Shown: one piece after another, positions 44,046 to 53,250 of the stretch
Position numbering within the stretch: the first letter of the stretch is position 1
How the letters are laid out: the number at the start of each line of letters is the position of its first letter
Assembly: GCF_013141765.1 (NCBI RefSeq)
Contig: NZ_WHOD01000055.1
Coordinates: 280,191 to 344,190, forward strand
From: Paenibacillus foliorum
GTDB taxonomy: Bacteria > Bacillota > Bacilli > Paenibacillales > NBRC-103111
Reading direction: 5' to 3'
Length of the DNA stretch: 64,000 nt
Position numbers and translations under genes: made by a program
The notes under the pieces: model-generated
What the model was told of the DNA's origin: nothing
The model's database searches: none
Seen by the model: only the letters and a program-made list of their open reading frames with translations

Positions 44046-44241
44046 CTCACCTGAGTTTTATTGTAGCTGTGTAGTTGATGAATAGCATGACTACTTATAG
44101 CTATTTCAGCAACGGAAAAGTGAACAAAGCATGAAGAGTTTGTGAACAGGAGCTAGCTCATTAGTGCTATAGGAAGAATACTTGTAAATGTGTATGATGA
44201 GAGGATAAATCTTAATAAAGCGAGGAGAGAGTAATTGGGGG

Positions 44242-45093
44242 ATGGAAATAAGACTGCTTCTTGATACTTATGGCTTTCGTGCTATGTTTAGTCCGGAGCT
44301 GCTGATCATGATGATCATTGCTTGTGTATTTTATTTACGCTATTCGGGTCGCGAGGTTGATAATAAAGGGAAAACTAGTTTTGTCTTCGGTTTGCTCTGT
44401 TCCTATGTTGCGCTCGGAGGTCCCTTGAATTTGATGGGGCATTTCTGGTTCAGCATTCACATGCTCCAGCAATCCGTGCTTTATCTAGTGGTTCCTCCAC
44501 TGCTGTATAGAGGATTATCTCCAAAAGTGTTTTTATGGCTGACTGAAAAAAAGATGTCACGCCAAATCATCCGTATTGCAGCACACCCTGTGCTGGCCTT
44601 GTTTGTTTTTAATGGAGCCTTTTCCTTCTATCACATACCAATTATTTTTGATGCGGCTATGTCCAATTATGCGCTCCACAACTCATTGCACATCTTGCTT
44701 TTTGCTTCAGCGTTTTGTTTATGGTGGTCTGTATTCTGCCCTTCAGGAAGCGTGAATGCGATGAGTGATTTGAAGAAGATGGCTTATATATTCCTAAACG
44801 GATTTATGCTTACACCTGCTTGCGCGCTGATTATTTTTTCGGACAAGCTGCTATATGAGATATACACTGGAGCTACCCATTTGCTTTGTTTGCCTTTCTA
44901 TTCGCTTACTGTGGATAAACCAGATATCTCCATTTCGTGGCTGACTCCGATTACGGATCAGCAGGCAGGAGGGGTCGTGATGAAGATTGTTCAGGAGATA
45001 GCTTACGGTACTATACTTGGATATGTATTCTTTCAATGGTACAAGAAGGAAAAAGAAGAAGCAGAGGACCCTGAGGACCCTCTGCTTGTATAA
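44242..45093 (+). CDS. ctaG: Cytochrome c oxidase assembly protein, CtaG/Caa3_CtaG family
   Basis: The 283-residue membrane protein has about seven hydrophobic helices and histidines placed as in the family (NLMGHFWFSIHMLQQSVLYL, NYALHNSLHILLFASAFCLW). Firmicute CtaG is needed to form active caa3 oxidase, probably by delivering copper to subunit I. It opens a block of copper and cytochrome genes. The hairpin at 45138 should end its transcript. Confidence 0.9.
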   Translation: MEIRLLLDTYGFRAMFSPELLIMMIIACVFYLRYSGREVDNKGKTSFVFGLLCSYVALGGPLNLMGHFWFSIHMLQQSVLYLVVPPLLYRGLSPKVFLWLTEKKMSRQIIRIAAHPVLALFVFNGAFSFYHIPIIFDAAMSNYALHNSLHILLFASAFCLWWSVFCPSGSVNAMSDLKKMAYIFLNGFMLTPACALIIFSDKLLYEIYTGATHLLCLPFYSLTVDKPDISISWLTPITDQQAGGVVMKIVQEIAYGTILGYVFFQWYKKEKEEAEDPEDPLLV

Positions 45094-45126
45094 GTAGAGC
45101 TGCTTTGTTATTTAGGCAATGTTCTG

Positions 45127-45744
45127 CTACTTGACTGATCCGGCAATTTGCCGGATTTTTTGTATTATATCCTCATTGTTCATACCTTCGCCCATAGCAA
45201 ACACTTTTCGAATTTTTCCTGCTCCATCGACGAGAAACAAAGAGGTCACGGTATGGACAAATGAGCCATCCGGCATCTTCTGTACCATGACTCCAAAGCT
45301 TTTGGCAACCTCTCCGGTTTCTGCCTCAGTTCCGGTCAACAGCTTCCATCCATCATAGTCCATCCCCATACGATCCCCATACTTCTTGAATACTTCAGGT
45401 GTATCCTTGAGCGGATCAAAGGTAATCGATAAAAATTGTACCTTGTTTCCCCAAATCCCTTCCATTTTAAGCTCATTCTGCAGCTTCACCATATTGTAGG
45501 TGGTCATGGGACAAACGTCCGGGCAGCTGGTAAATAAAAACTCGATCAGTCGTACTTTTCCAGCAGAGTCGCTTAATTGGACCTTTTCTCCTTCAAGACT
45601 GTTTAAGGTAAATGTAGGAGCCTGCTTGATCACGGGCAGCGCGGGACTATCTTGATTAAGCCATGAGATGACACTACCTATAAACAGAGCAAAGAGCAGT
45701 GTAACCAGCAATTTAAATCCATTCTTTCGTAAAAATGCATTCAT
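45127..45744 (-). CDS. SCO1/SenC-family copper chaperone
   Basis: The protein is 205 residues from the ATG at 45744 after AAGGAGAT; the upstream extension is not needed. One N-terminal membrane helix anchors a thioredoxin-fold domain with the copper-binding CPDVCPMT motif (near residue 80) and the conserved late histidine FVHTVTSLFLVD. It inserts copper into the CuA site of cytochrome oxidase and could also serve the CuA site of a nitrous oxide reductase. It is convergent with ctaG. Confidence 0.92.
   Translation of the reverse strand: MNAFLRKNGFKLLVTLLFALFIGSVISWLNQDSPALPVIKQAPTFTLNSLEGEKVQLSDSAGKVRLIEFLFTSCPDVCPMTTYNMVKLQNELKMEGIWGNKVQFLSITFDPLKDTPEVFKKYGDRMGMDYDGWKLLTGTEAETGEVAKSFGVMVQKMPDGSFVHTVTSLFLVDGAGKIRKVFAMGEGMNNEDIIQKIRQIAGSVK
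45138..45161 (+). terminator. Terminator for ctaG, inside the 3' end of the SCO gene
   Basis: ATCCGGCAATTTGCCGGAT is followed by TTTTTTG on the plus strand. The stem is built from the last codons of the opposing SCO gene. Confidence 0.75.
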
Positions 45745-45847
45745 CTTTATCTCCTTAATCGATGTATTCATCGGGCTGTTGTAGAATTGGCATCATTATA
45801 GCACAGTCCATGGGGAAGCCCCATAACTCGATAGGGCTAGATTCTCA

Positions 45848-46138
45848 TTGCAACCGTACAAGTATGTCCAGAAACTCCTTTTTATTGTCATAACTAGCCT
45901 GACTTTGACACTTTTGGGCCGAAACCTTATCCTTTTGGAGCGCCTTTCTTATCGAGACCTGTGGATTCCTTCGACTTTGTTCCGAACCTTCACTGCCATA
46001 ACACTTGGAGTCGTGTTAAAAACGGACTTCGAACACTACAAGAACGTTTTAAGTTTAATGAGTTGGATCAGGCATGAGGTAAGAGAGCTTTACTTGGCTC
46101 CATATGTTAAGGAATCTCCGAGAAATAAACAGAATTAA
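45848..46138 (+). CDS. Putative small membrane protein
   Basis: This frame of up to 96 codons has two hydrophobic helices (LLFIVITSLTLTLLG, STLFRTFTAITLGVVL) and a charged tail. A TTG start has only a weak upstream AGGG. It lies between the divergent SCO gene and a bidirectional terminator, which fits a short transcription unit. No family recognised. Confidence 0.45.
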   Translation: MQPYKYVQKLLFIVITSLTLTLLGRNLILLERLSYRDLWIPSTLFRTFTAITLGVVLKTDFEHYKNVLSLMSWIRHEVRELYLAPYVKESPRNKQN

Positions 46139-46163
46139 TCAAGCTTGTTTGTAGATTACAAGG

Positions 46164-46200
46164 AACAGGCCGCAAAGCTGATAAAGCTTTACGGCCTGTT
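46164..46200. terminator. Bidirectional terminator
   Basis: AACAGGCCG/CGGCCTGTT with inner AAAGC/GCTTT forms a 14-bp stem between convergent genes. Confidence 0.85.
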
Positions 46201-46209
46201 TACTTCATG

Positions 46210-46575
46210 TTATTTTTTCTCTGCCAACCAACGAGCCAAATTCGCTATTTCTTCATCTTTAATCGTTCCTTTAAAAGAAGGCATTCCACCTTTACCACTT
46301 TGAATGAGCTTGTAGATCTGTTGATCCGACAGCTTGCCGCCGACTTTCTGCAGGTTAGGTCCCATCTTTCCCTCCAAATCGGTTCCATGACAAGCGATGC
46401 AGGATTGCTTGTAAATGGCCTCTGCTGCCTGGACATTTAACGGAGCATCCGGCATAGCGGGTGCCGTGGCTGCCTGTTTTATTTCTCCTTGATGGTTGTT
46501 CACTTGAATGAACAGAACACTTATCCCAACCACACAGGCAATGCCGCATAGCAAAGCCATTGTCCATTTGAGCAT
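46210..46575 (-). CDS. Membrane-anchored c-type cytochrome (mono-haem)
   Basis: The 121-residue protein has an uncleaved N-terminal helix (MLKWTMALLCGIACVVGISV) followed by a small cytochrome c domain: haem motif CIACH (about residue 59), and the axial Met in GKGGMPSF. It is similar in layout to cytochrome c550/c551 of Bacillus and nearly parallel to the cytochrome at 48280. It should carry electrons to a terminal reductase or oxidase on the outer face of the membrane. Confidence 0.92.
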   Translation of the reverse strand: MLKWTMALLCGIACVVGISVLFIQVNNHQGEIKQAATAPAMPDAPLNVQAAEAIYKQSCIACHGTDLEGKMGPNLQKVGGKLSDQQIYKLIQSGKGGMPSFKGTIKDEEIANLARWLAEKK

Positions 46576-46781
46576 AGGTAGTCTCCCTTCTGTTTTTTCT
46601 CGAGTATACTAGCATTTTGATTGAATGCTTGTATATAGCACTTTTGAGTCAGGTTGGTATGCAATCAGGCCTTTTCGTTACAGTCAAGTGAAGAACCCGA
46701 TATCAGATAGCTCTTACGAGTCATAGGTTTTTATTGAAAATTATGGTTAGATAAAAAGCAGACCAAGAAAGGAGTATTGCA

Positions 46782-47603
46782 ATGCTATACAAAAACATCA
46801 AAAGTCTTATTCTTATCATACCTACCTTGACTATCGGTTTATGGGAGTATGTGCGTCATACGTTTCTGTTGCCCTACATTTCTATGGAGCTTGGGAACTG
46901 GCTAGCTCCGCTGCTTGTATTCGTAGTAACCATTACTTTATTGCGTAAGCTGTTCTGGATGCTGGAGGCTCTTCAAGAAATGCTGCAGCAGGAAAGAAGC
47001 GATAAAGCTGCTCTTATGGAACGCGAGAAGATATCCAGGGAGCTTCATGATGGCATTGCACAATCTTTATTTCTGCTTTCCGTTAAAGTAGACCAAATGG
47101 AGCAGGGAAGTGAGAAACGTAAAGAGCCATTAAACAACTTCCGAAAAACCGTCCATCAAGTTAATGAATATGTGCGACATGCCATTGCCAGCTTGCGTTA
47201 TCCACCTGTGACCAAATCCAAGCCATGGGGAGAGTCCATTCACAATCTGGTCCTTGATTTCAAGAAAGATACTGGTATTGCAGCTGAATTGAACTGGCAG
47301 CTTCGTGAAGAACGGCTTTCATTAAAAGAAAAAGTGGAGCTGTACGCAACCTTACGGGAAGCTCTCATCAATGTGTACAAGCATGCAAATGCACGCCATG
47401 CATGGGTAATCGGGGAAGAAGAAGCTTACGGCTGGAGATGCAAGGTTACCGATGACGGAACCGGCTTTCAGGAAGACAGTATGATGAATGCTAAGGGGTT
47501 TGGTATTACTATTATGAAGGAGAGAGCACAGGAAATGGGCTGGTTCTTAGCTTTTAATCAAGAGGGTAGTGGGACAACGGTTGAGGTTGGAAGGAGGGGC
47601 TAG
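46782..47603 (+). CDS. Sensor histidine kinase, NarL-partner (HisKA_3) type
   Basis: The 273-residue kinase has two membrane helices in the first 60 residues, little extracellular part, then the H-box REKISRELHDGIAQSLFLLS with His89 and an ATPase domain (LREALINVYKHANA, TDDGTGF, GFGITIMKERAQEMG). It pairs with the LuxR-type regulator 2 bp downstream. The short sensor part suggests sensing within or at the membrane. It probably controls the neighbouring copper/cytochrome genes. Confidence 0.92.
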   Translation: MLYKNIKSLILIIPTLTIGLWEYVRHTFLLPYISMELGNWLAPLLVFVVTITLLRKLFWMLEALQEMLQQERSDKAALMEREKISRELHDGIAQSLFLLSVKVDQMEQGSEKRKEPLNNFRKTVHQVNEYVRHAIASLRYPPVTKSKPWGESIHNLVLDFKKDTGIAAELNWQLREERLSLKEKVELYATLREALINVYKHANARHAWVIGEEEAYGWRCKVTDDGTGFQEDSMMNAKGFGITIMKERAQEMGWFLAFNQEGSGTTVEVGRRG

Positions 47604-47605
47604 CT

Positions 47606-48259
47606 ATGCTTCAACCCATACGATTGATGCTGGTCGATGATCACGCACTTGCACGTCAAGCCATGCGGGAAATAATTCAGATGGATCCCGAATTCGATAT
47701 TGTGTGTGAGGCCACGAATGGTCGGGATGCTATTGCGTTGGCTGAACAGTGGATGCCCGATCTAATATTAATGGATATTAATATGCCGCAGCTGGATGGT
47801 TTAGAGGCTACCAAAATTATAAAAGAGCGGTTTCCTTATGTGAAAATTGTAATGGTGACCGTATCTGATGATATAACACACCTTTTTGAAGCCTTGAAGA
47901 AGGGGGCACAGGGGTATTTATTGAAAAATTTAAATCCTGTATCCTGGCATGAATATCTTCGTGCGGTAGCTATCGATGAAGCTCCTATGTCACGGGAGAT
48001 CGCCGTGCGTCTGCTTCAGGAGTTTTCTTCTATCAAGACAAGCGTTCCCGAACATTCACCGCTTACAGCACGTGAGAAGCAAATATTGGAATGCGTGGCC
48101 CAAGGAAAAAGCAACCGGGAAATCTCAGAATCACTTACTATATCAGAGCATACGGTTAAAAATCATTTAAAAAATATTTTACATAAGCTTCACTTGGACA
48201 ATCGGGTGCAGCTCATGCGATACGCGTATGAGAAGGGCTGGTTCAGGGGACGTACCTAA
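47606..48259 (+). CDS. NarL/LuxR-family response regulator
   Basis: The 217-residue protein has a receiver at residues 1-120 (acidic pair DD11-12, phosphoacceptor Asp57 in LILMDINMPQLDG, Lys in YLLKN) and a LuxR helix-turn-helix at about 150-210 (LTAREKQILECVAQGKSNRE, TISEHTVKNHLKNILHKLHL). It is the partner of the preceding kinase and a likely regulator of the nos/cytochrome genes. Confidence 0.94.
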   Translation: MLQPIRLMLVDDHALARQAMREIIQMDPEFDIVCEATNGRDAIALAEQWMPDLILMDINMPQLDGLEATKIIKERFPYVKIVMVTVSDDITHLFEALKKGAQGYLLKNLNPVSWHEYLRAVAIDEAPMSREIAVRLLQEFSSIKTSVPEHSPLTAREKQILECVAQGKSNREISESLTISEHTVKNHLKNILHKLHLDNRVQLMRYAYEKGWFRGRT

Positions 48260-48279
48260 ACTAAAGGAGGAACTATCTT

Positions 48280-48639
48280 ATGGTTAAACAATGGATGCGG
48301 GTGTTAGCAGGTTGTATCGTAATTGCCGGAATGACGGCATGTGGCAGCACTCACGGAAGTGTGAATGAGAGCACTCAGAACAATAAACAGGCAGCTGCTA
48401 ATACGCTAAGCGGTGCAACAGACGCAGAAACCCTATACAAAAGCAGCTGTATTGCCTGTCACGGAGCAAACCTGGAGGGGAAAGCCGGACCCAGCCTGCA
48501 GAAGATAGGATCCAAGCTTGGCAAAGAGCAAATTGTGACCAAAATTCAAAATGGTGGTGGAGGTATGCCAAGCTACGATGGCAAATTGAAGGATAAGGAG
48601 ATACAATTGCTATCGGAGTGGTTGTCAGCAAAGAAATAA
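48280..48639 (+). CDS. Cytochrome c lipoprotein (NosC-like position)
   Basis: The 119-residue protein has a signal peptide with lipobox MTAC (Cys about 20), then a Ser/Asn/Gln-rich linker and a cytochrome c domain with haem motif CIACH and axial Met GGGGMPSYDG. It shares long stretches with the cytochrome at 46210. AAAGGAGG precedes the ATG and it follows the response regulator by 20 bp. In Firmicute nos loci a similar small cytochrome feeds electrons to NosZ. Confidence 0.9.
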   Translation: MVKQWMRVLAGCIVIAGMTACGSTHGSVNESTQNNKQAAANTLSGATDAETLYKSSCIACHGANLEGKAGPSLQKIGSKLGKEQIVTKIQNGGGGMPSYDGKLKDKEIQLLSEWLSAKK

Positions 48640-48787
48640 ACACTTAGTAGACAGATATTGATGTCAATTAACCTTCACAAATGGTGTGAAAATAGCTCTT
48701 TATAGTCATTTTAAGTAAATAATGGTTTTTATATAATTTCGTGTAAGGTAGATCTGTTCATCAAACTGGAGGTTATTCTTAATTTTA

Positions 48788-48984
48788 ATGGAGGAATCTG
48801 ACCTTTCGATCAAAGAAGGCTCAACCTATGTGAATGCTTCATTCATTCGTGAGCATGTTGATGCATCTTTACTGGTGAGGGTACAGTATTACTTCGCAGT
48901 ACAATTGAAGGTTTGGGAGCTACGGTTGAATTTTTGCCTGCAGTTGGAGATTCGCGTGGTGCTGTACTTGTCTACACCAAGTAA
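48788..48984 (+). pseudogene. Copper amine oxidase N-like domain remnant, frameshifted
   Basis: The first frame reads LSIKEGSTYVNASFIREHVD, and after a one-base shift near 48865 it continues TGEGTVLLRSTIEGLGATVE then FLPAVGDSRGAVLVYT to a stop. Joined, this is the end of a copper amine oxidase N-terminal or stalk domain. It sits exactly in the gap where nosZ would be expected and may mark the scar of a deletion. Confidence 0.65.
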
Positions 48985-49059
48985 AAATACAACAAGAACA
49001 GCAAAGGAGCCTCCCGATTGGCAGTTTTGTTGGTTTATGGAAGGGAGATGCCGTTTAAT

Positions 49060-50925
49060 ATGCTGAGATGGCTAAGATTGACCCTTTTCTTGTTAGTCTT
49101 GCTGTTCAGTCTGCCTTTTCTTGGGCATGCTCATGCTAATCTGGAACGTTCAAATAGCTTGTCGAACGCAACTCTTACCGAGGAAAGTGTCAAGCCGAAG
49201 CTGAATGAGGCAAAAATTAAGGTAGAAGCTTCTCAATCGCCCCCTCCTTTATTCGGAGGTGCTGCTGCTGTAACTACCGATCCAAAGGAGCAAACAACAA
49301 GGACCTTTTCCAATGAAAGGGACCCCATATTGGCTGCCCCTGGCATGGAAACGAAGGATAACCAGGAACCTCTTCAACAGCAAGTAAATCCGAGAAGCGG
49401 CCTTAGCATGCAAGAGGCTGAATACGTAAAGCCTGGAAAGATCGAAGAGGCGCTTGTTCAACCGAATTCCAACGTGCAGCAGGTTCAACCTGTTGAGGGT
49501 ACTACAAGCAATATAGTTTCAAGCAAGTCCGAGACGGGAAATGCTGTTCCTTCAGCTGAAGTTAACCTGCAAGCGCAGCTGCAAGAATTGCAAGATCATA
49601 TGGATCATAGCGCTCACCATTATGCTGGTGATTCGCGTAATTCTGTCAACTATTTGCTTCGCATTATAGAAATATTGGCTGCAGCGAGTATTGCGGGCTT
49701 CCTCTTTTTCCGGCATGTTATTTGGGTCGATCATGTTAAGGCTGTACCGCTCTTATTTTCACGGCAGTGCGAATGCTGGCTCTACCTTGCAGCTTTTATG
49801 ATTTACATAGTGACCGGTGCGGCTCATATTGGCTTGTTATCGGATCAGCTTAGCGGTATAGGAAGCCGCAATGCAGCCGAGCTATCCATAACTATTGCAG
49901 GCTCCACGATTGTAGGGAATATTGCCTGGCTTCGACCTCTATTGATAGGTATGCTCATCATTCTTGCCTCTTTTCCAGAGACTCACAAGAAACCGACGAT
50001 TACTGCGAAATGGATAATCACTATAGGATTAATCGTCTCTTTTCCACTTACTGGCCATGCCTTGGCTGATTCATCTGCAGTTGTTACAGCGGTTTCTTTG
50101 CATCTTATTCATTTGCTGGGTTCAGCTCTATGGTTTGGTGGTTTGATTGGAATCTATTCAGAAACTTGGAGACCCGAGTATTCCATTCGCTATGGAGGAG
50201 AACTGAACAGGCTGATCCGGCGTTTTTCAACCGTTATGCTTCCAGTTATTTTAATTGTGCTGATTAGCGGAACTGTGCTTTCTATCATGATGATATCCTC
50301 CTGGGAGGAACTTTATCAAATCGATTACGGCCGTTTCCTACTAGCCAAAACAACGTTGCTGATGCTTATTATTGGGATCGGGGCCTTTCATCGAAAAATA
50401 TTGATTCCGCGTATGAAAGCCTACATCGAGCATCATCAAGAGAACGCTATGAAAAGCATGAGCCGGTTTGTGTTCTTCATTCAGATAGAGATTGCAGCCT
50501 CGCTTATACTATTCGTACTTGCAGGCTTGCTGTCAACAACGCCTCCACCTGACAAGAAGGCGATCAATCCGCCTATATACTGGCATGTTATGGGGGACAA
50601 AGCTCATATGTCCATGCGTGTGTCTACGGATAAGCACCCCACTGCAGCCTTTAAGCTCGACATTTGGCTCCCTACAGGAATAGGAGCCCCTAGTCAGGTG
50701 AATGTATTTTTGTTGAGCAAGGAAGACAAACAACGGAGGTTAGAAGTACCTTTTCAATTTGTTGCAGGAGGGCCTGATCCCTACGGTTATGAAGGGTTTG
50801 ATAAATATATCTATGAAGCCAAACTGACTATGGATACCGAGCTGAAGGATTGGGTGATGGATATATCTATTACAGATACAACCGGTGAAGTTCATATCTA
50901 TAACAAATCATTAACAGTTCAATGA
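49060..50925 (+). CDS. CopD-family copper transport membrane protein
   Basis: The protein is 621 residues from the ATG at 49060. After a signal peptide ending GHAHA there is a long low-complexity Glu/Gln/Ser region (about 30-190), then eight or so membrane helices containing the CopD segment ITIGLIVSFPLTGHALAD and HLIHLLGSALWFGGLIGIYS, and a C-terminal extracellular domain resembling YtkA/FixH (AAFKLDIWLPTG). It probably moves copper across the membrane for the cupro-enzymes assembled by this block. Confidence 0.85.
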   Translation: MLRWLRLTLFLLVLLFSLPFLGHAHANLERSNSLSNATLTEESVKPKLNEAKIKVEASQSPPPLFGGAAAVTTDPKEQTTRTFSNERDPILAAPGMETKDNQEPLQQQVNPRSGLSMQEAEYVKPGKIEEALVQPNSNVQQVQPVEGTTSNIVSSKSETGNAVPSAEVNLQAQLQELQDHMDHSAHHYAGDSRNSVNYLLRIIEILAAASIAGFLFFRHVIWVDHVKAVPLLFSRQCECWLYLAAFMIYIVTGAAHIGLLSDQLSGIGSRNAAELSITIAGSTIVGNIAWLRPLLIGMLIILASFPETHKKPTITAKWIITIGLIVSFPLTGHALADSSAVVTAVSLHLIHLLGSALWFGGLIGIYSETWRPEYSIRYGGELNRLIRRFSTVMLPVILIVLISGTVLSIMMISSWEELYQIDYGRFLLAKTTLLMLIIGIGAFHRKILIPRMKAYIEHHQENAMKSMSRFVFFIQIEIAASLILFVLAGLLSTTPPPDKKAINPPIYWHVMGDKAHMSMRVSTDKHPTAAFKLDIWLPTGIGAPSQVNVFLLSKEDKQRRLEVPFQFVAGGPDPYGYEGFDKYIYEAKLTMDTELKDWVMDISITDTTGEVHIYNKSLTVQ

Positions 50926-50969
50926 CCTGAAAATCAGGCGAATTCAGATGCCTAAGGGATGGATAAAAT

Positions 50970-51353
50970 ATGCTGGATTATTTAAAACGAATGTCATGGA
51001 TCATACCTGTGCTCTTCTTGCTTTCAGCATGCTCAGCTGGCACACAAGGAGAAGACCCGGCAGCTATTCAAGTCGAGCTGGTATCGGAGCCAGTATCCGC
51101 AGCTGTTATGCAAAAGATTACCTTAACAGCACAGGTCACAGGGCTGGTTAAGAAGGAGGGAACTACGGTTCAATTTGACATCCGTTCCCCAGAGAAGGAC
51201 GCGCGCCCCCGGTATGTGGAAACCAAAGAGATAGGCAAAGACAGCTACACAGCCGAACAAAGCTTCGATAAGCCCGGTACTTATACCATTTATATTCATA
51301 TATACCGGGAGGATCTGCATGTGACCAAGAAGAAGCAGCTCGTAGTTTCATGA
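50970..51353 (+). CDS. FixH/YtkA-like lipoprotein
   Basis: The 127-residue protein has a lipobox LLSAC (Cys about 21) and one immunoglobulin-like beta domain of the YtkA/FixH type (VQFDIRSPEKDARPRYVETK, SFDKPGTYTIYIHIY). Proteins of this type occur near copper and cytochrome oxidase assembly genes. It overlaps nosD by 4 bp, so it belongs to the nos operon. Confidence 0.78.
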   Translation: MLDYLKRMSWIIPVLFLLSACSAGTQGEDPAAIQVELVSEPVSAAVMQKITLTAQVTGLVKKEGTTVQFDIRSPEKDARPRYVETKEIGKDSYTAEQSFDKPGTYTIYIHIYREDLHVTKKKQLVVS

Positions 51354-52702
51354 TCAAGCCATTAAACAAGAGAGTAGCCATTCATCTTTGCCTTTTAATG
51401 AGTCTTTGGGGATGGGGGGTTGCTCTAAACTCCGCCTTTGCAGCAGAGCCGCCCTCACCAGTCAGCTTGCAGCAGCTGATCGATGCCACTCCTGCTGGGG
51501 GAATACTGAAGCTGCCGACAGTTACCTATCAGGAAGCTGTCATAGTAAAGAAACCCATTTCAATCATCTCAGAATCGAATGCAACGATTGTGAATAAAAT
51601 TGAAGATCGTCCAGCTATTCGTATCGAAGCCGACAACGTTCTGTTAAAGGGAATTTCAGTCGTTCAGGAAGGCCGAGGAGAGACAAGCGCTGTATTGTTG
51701 AAAAGCAGCCATAATATTATAGATTCTTTAGACATTCGAACTCAATCGTTCGGAATACAGATTCAAGACGGAAGCTATAATGAAATCAAAAATACTTCAA
51801 TTCGGCGGAACGCTCAAGAATCTGGCTCTTATAAGCTGACGCAAAAGCGTAATGGCATAGATTTGTTTAATGCTCATGACAATGTCATTATTGGCAACAC
51901 GATATCCTCCATGTTTGACGGCATTTACTTGGAAAGCAGCCATAGGAATCGCCTGGAGAATAACAGGATCGATCATTCCAGATATGGCGTTCATTGCATG
52001 TATACAGAGGGTACTTTGGTCAAGGGAAATACCGGCATGTTCAATATTACAGGTGCAATGGTTATGGGGGTTAAGGGGGCAGAGGTAAGCGGAAATACGT
52101 TTATCAAGCAGTATGAGAGCGTCAACTCGCAAGGACTGCTGTTTTTCGATGTACAAGGCTCACGAATAAGAAATAATAAGGTGGAGGGAAACAGAGTCGG
52201 ATTATATATTGAGCAGTCTCATGACAATGAATTTGAGAATAACGAGGTGAGCTATAACTTTGTTGGAGTCCAGTTTATTGAGTCCGAGTCCAACCGGTTT
52301 ACGTTGAACGATTTCATCGGGAATGTGATTGAAGCCCAGGCGACAGACAGTCAGAACAATAGCTTTTCGGGGAACTTCTGGGATGCTTTTCGCGGAATTG
52401 ACACCAATGGAGATAAGATTAGTGAGCTTCCATATCGAATCAACCCCTTTTTTCAACGCTTGACATCGAAGAATGTAGCTTATCAGCTATTTTTTCAATC
52501 TCCGGGCATGCAATTTCTTGAAAGTATGTCAGTAGTGAAGCAGTCCGATTGGTCAATCGATCGTGCTCCTCTTATGAAGCCAGTGCAGCTTATAAGAACT
52601 AATACGGATGCTCATAGCTCTAGTACTCAATTATTGGTATCCACGCTGTTATTATTGCTTTCAGTAATTACTATATATTTCTTGGGGGTTAAACGAAGAT
52701 GA
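51350..52702 (+). CDS. nosD: Nitrous oxide reductase maturation protein NosD
   Basis: The 450-residue protein has a signal peptide (cleavage after SAFA), a right-handed parallel beta-helix with many N-x-I/L-x-x-N turns (NAHDNVIIGNTISSMFDGIY, SSHRNRLENNRIDHSRYGVH), and a single C-terminal membrane helix (LLVSTLLLLLSVITIYFLG). NosD works with NosF and NosY to supply the sulfide of the CuZ centre of nitrous oxide reductase outside the membrane. The ATG overlaps the previous stop. Confidence 0.93.
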   Translation: MIKPLNKRVAIHLCLLMSLWGWGVALNSAFAAEPPSPVSLQQLIDATPAGGILKLPTVTYQEAVIVKKPISIISESNATIVNKIEDRPAIRIEADNVLLKGISVVQEGRGETSAVLLKSSHNIIDSLDIRTQSFGIQIQDGSYNEIKNTSIRRNAQESGSYKLTQKRNGIDLFNAHDNVIIGNTISSMFDGIYLESSHRNRLENNRIDHSRYGVHCMYTEGTLVKGNTGMFNITGAMVMGVKGAEVSGNTFIKQYESVNSQGLLFFDVQGSRIRNNKVEGNRVGLYIEQSHDNEFENNEVSYNFVGVQFIESESNRFTLNDFIGNVIEAQATDSQNNSFSGNFWDAFRGIDTNGDKISELPYRINPFFQRLTSKNVAYQLFFQSPGMQFLESMSVVKQSDWSIDRAPLMKPVQLIRTNTDAHSSSTQLLVSTLLLLLSVITIYFLGVKRR

Positions 52703-53250
52703 AACGATTATTTGTACTATCAGCTTTTCTATGTATGATTATCTTTCTTACTGCTTGCGCCAAAACCGAATACAAAGCTCTGCCTATCAATGAAGATGTA
52801 GATATTTGTGTCATCTGCAACATGCAGGTTAAAGACGATGCATTTGCTGTTCAGCTTACGACTAAGGAAGGTAAAAACTATAAGTTTGATGATTTGGGCT
52901 GCATGAATGAATGGAAGCAAAAAAATGGCGTGGACAGTATTGGGGGGCAATTTGTCAGAGATTATAATACAAAGGAATGGATCAAATTCGAGGAGGCCAG
53001 CTATGTATTTCATCCATCGTTTAAATCTCCAATGGCCTATGGCATCTATTCCTTTAAGAGCAAGAAGGAGGCTGAAGCGTTCATCGACAGCCAAAAGAAA
53101 GGCAAGCTGATGGCTGCGGCTGATTTAAGCACACACACATGGGAACGAAGCAGTGGTTCCAAGCATATGGAGGGGGATCATAAAATGGAAGGCAACGCAG
53201 GCAAAGATCAGGGAACCGGGAATGAGAATAAAGGAATGCACGGTAAATGA
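52699..53250 (+). CDS. nosL: Copper chaperone NosL
   Basis: This 183-residue lipoprotein (LTAC lipobox) has the NosL signatures DVDICVICNMQVKDDAFAVQ and FDDLGCMNEW, whose Cys and Met residues bind Cu(I). A C-terminal His/Gly/Met-rich tail (SSGSKHMEGDHKMEGNAGKD) looks like an additional metal-binding stretch. It delivers copper to apo-NosZ. Overlaps nosD and nosY by 4 bp each. Confidence 0.93.
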   Translation: MKRLFVLSAFLCMIIFLTACAKTEYKALPINEDVDICVICNMQVKDDAFAVQLTTKEGKNYKFDDLGCMNEWKQKNGVDSIGGQFVRDYNTKEWIKFEEASYVFHPSFKSPMAYGIYSFKSKKEAEAFIDSQKKGKLMAAADLSTHTWERSSGSKHMEGDHKMEGNAGKDQGTGNENKGMHGK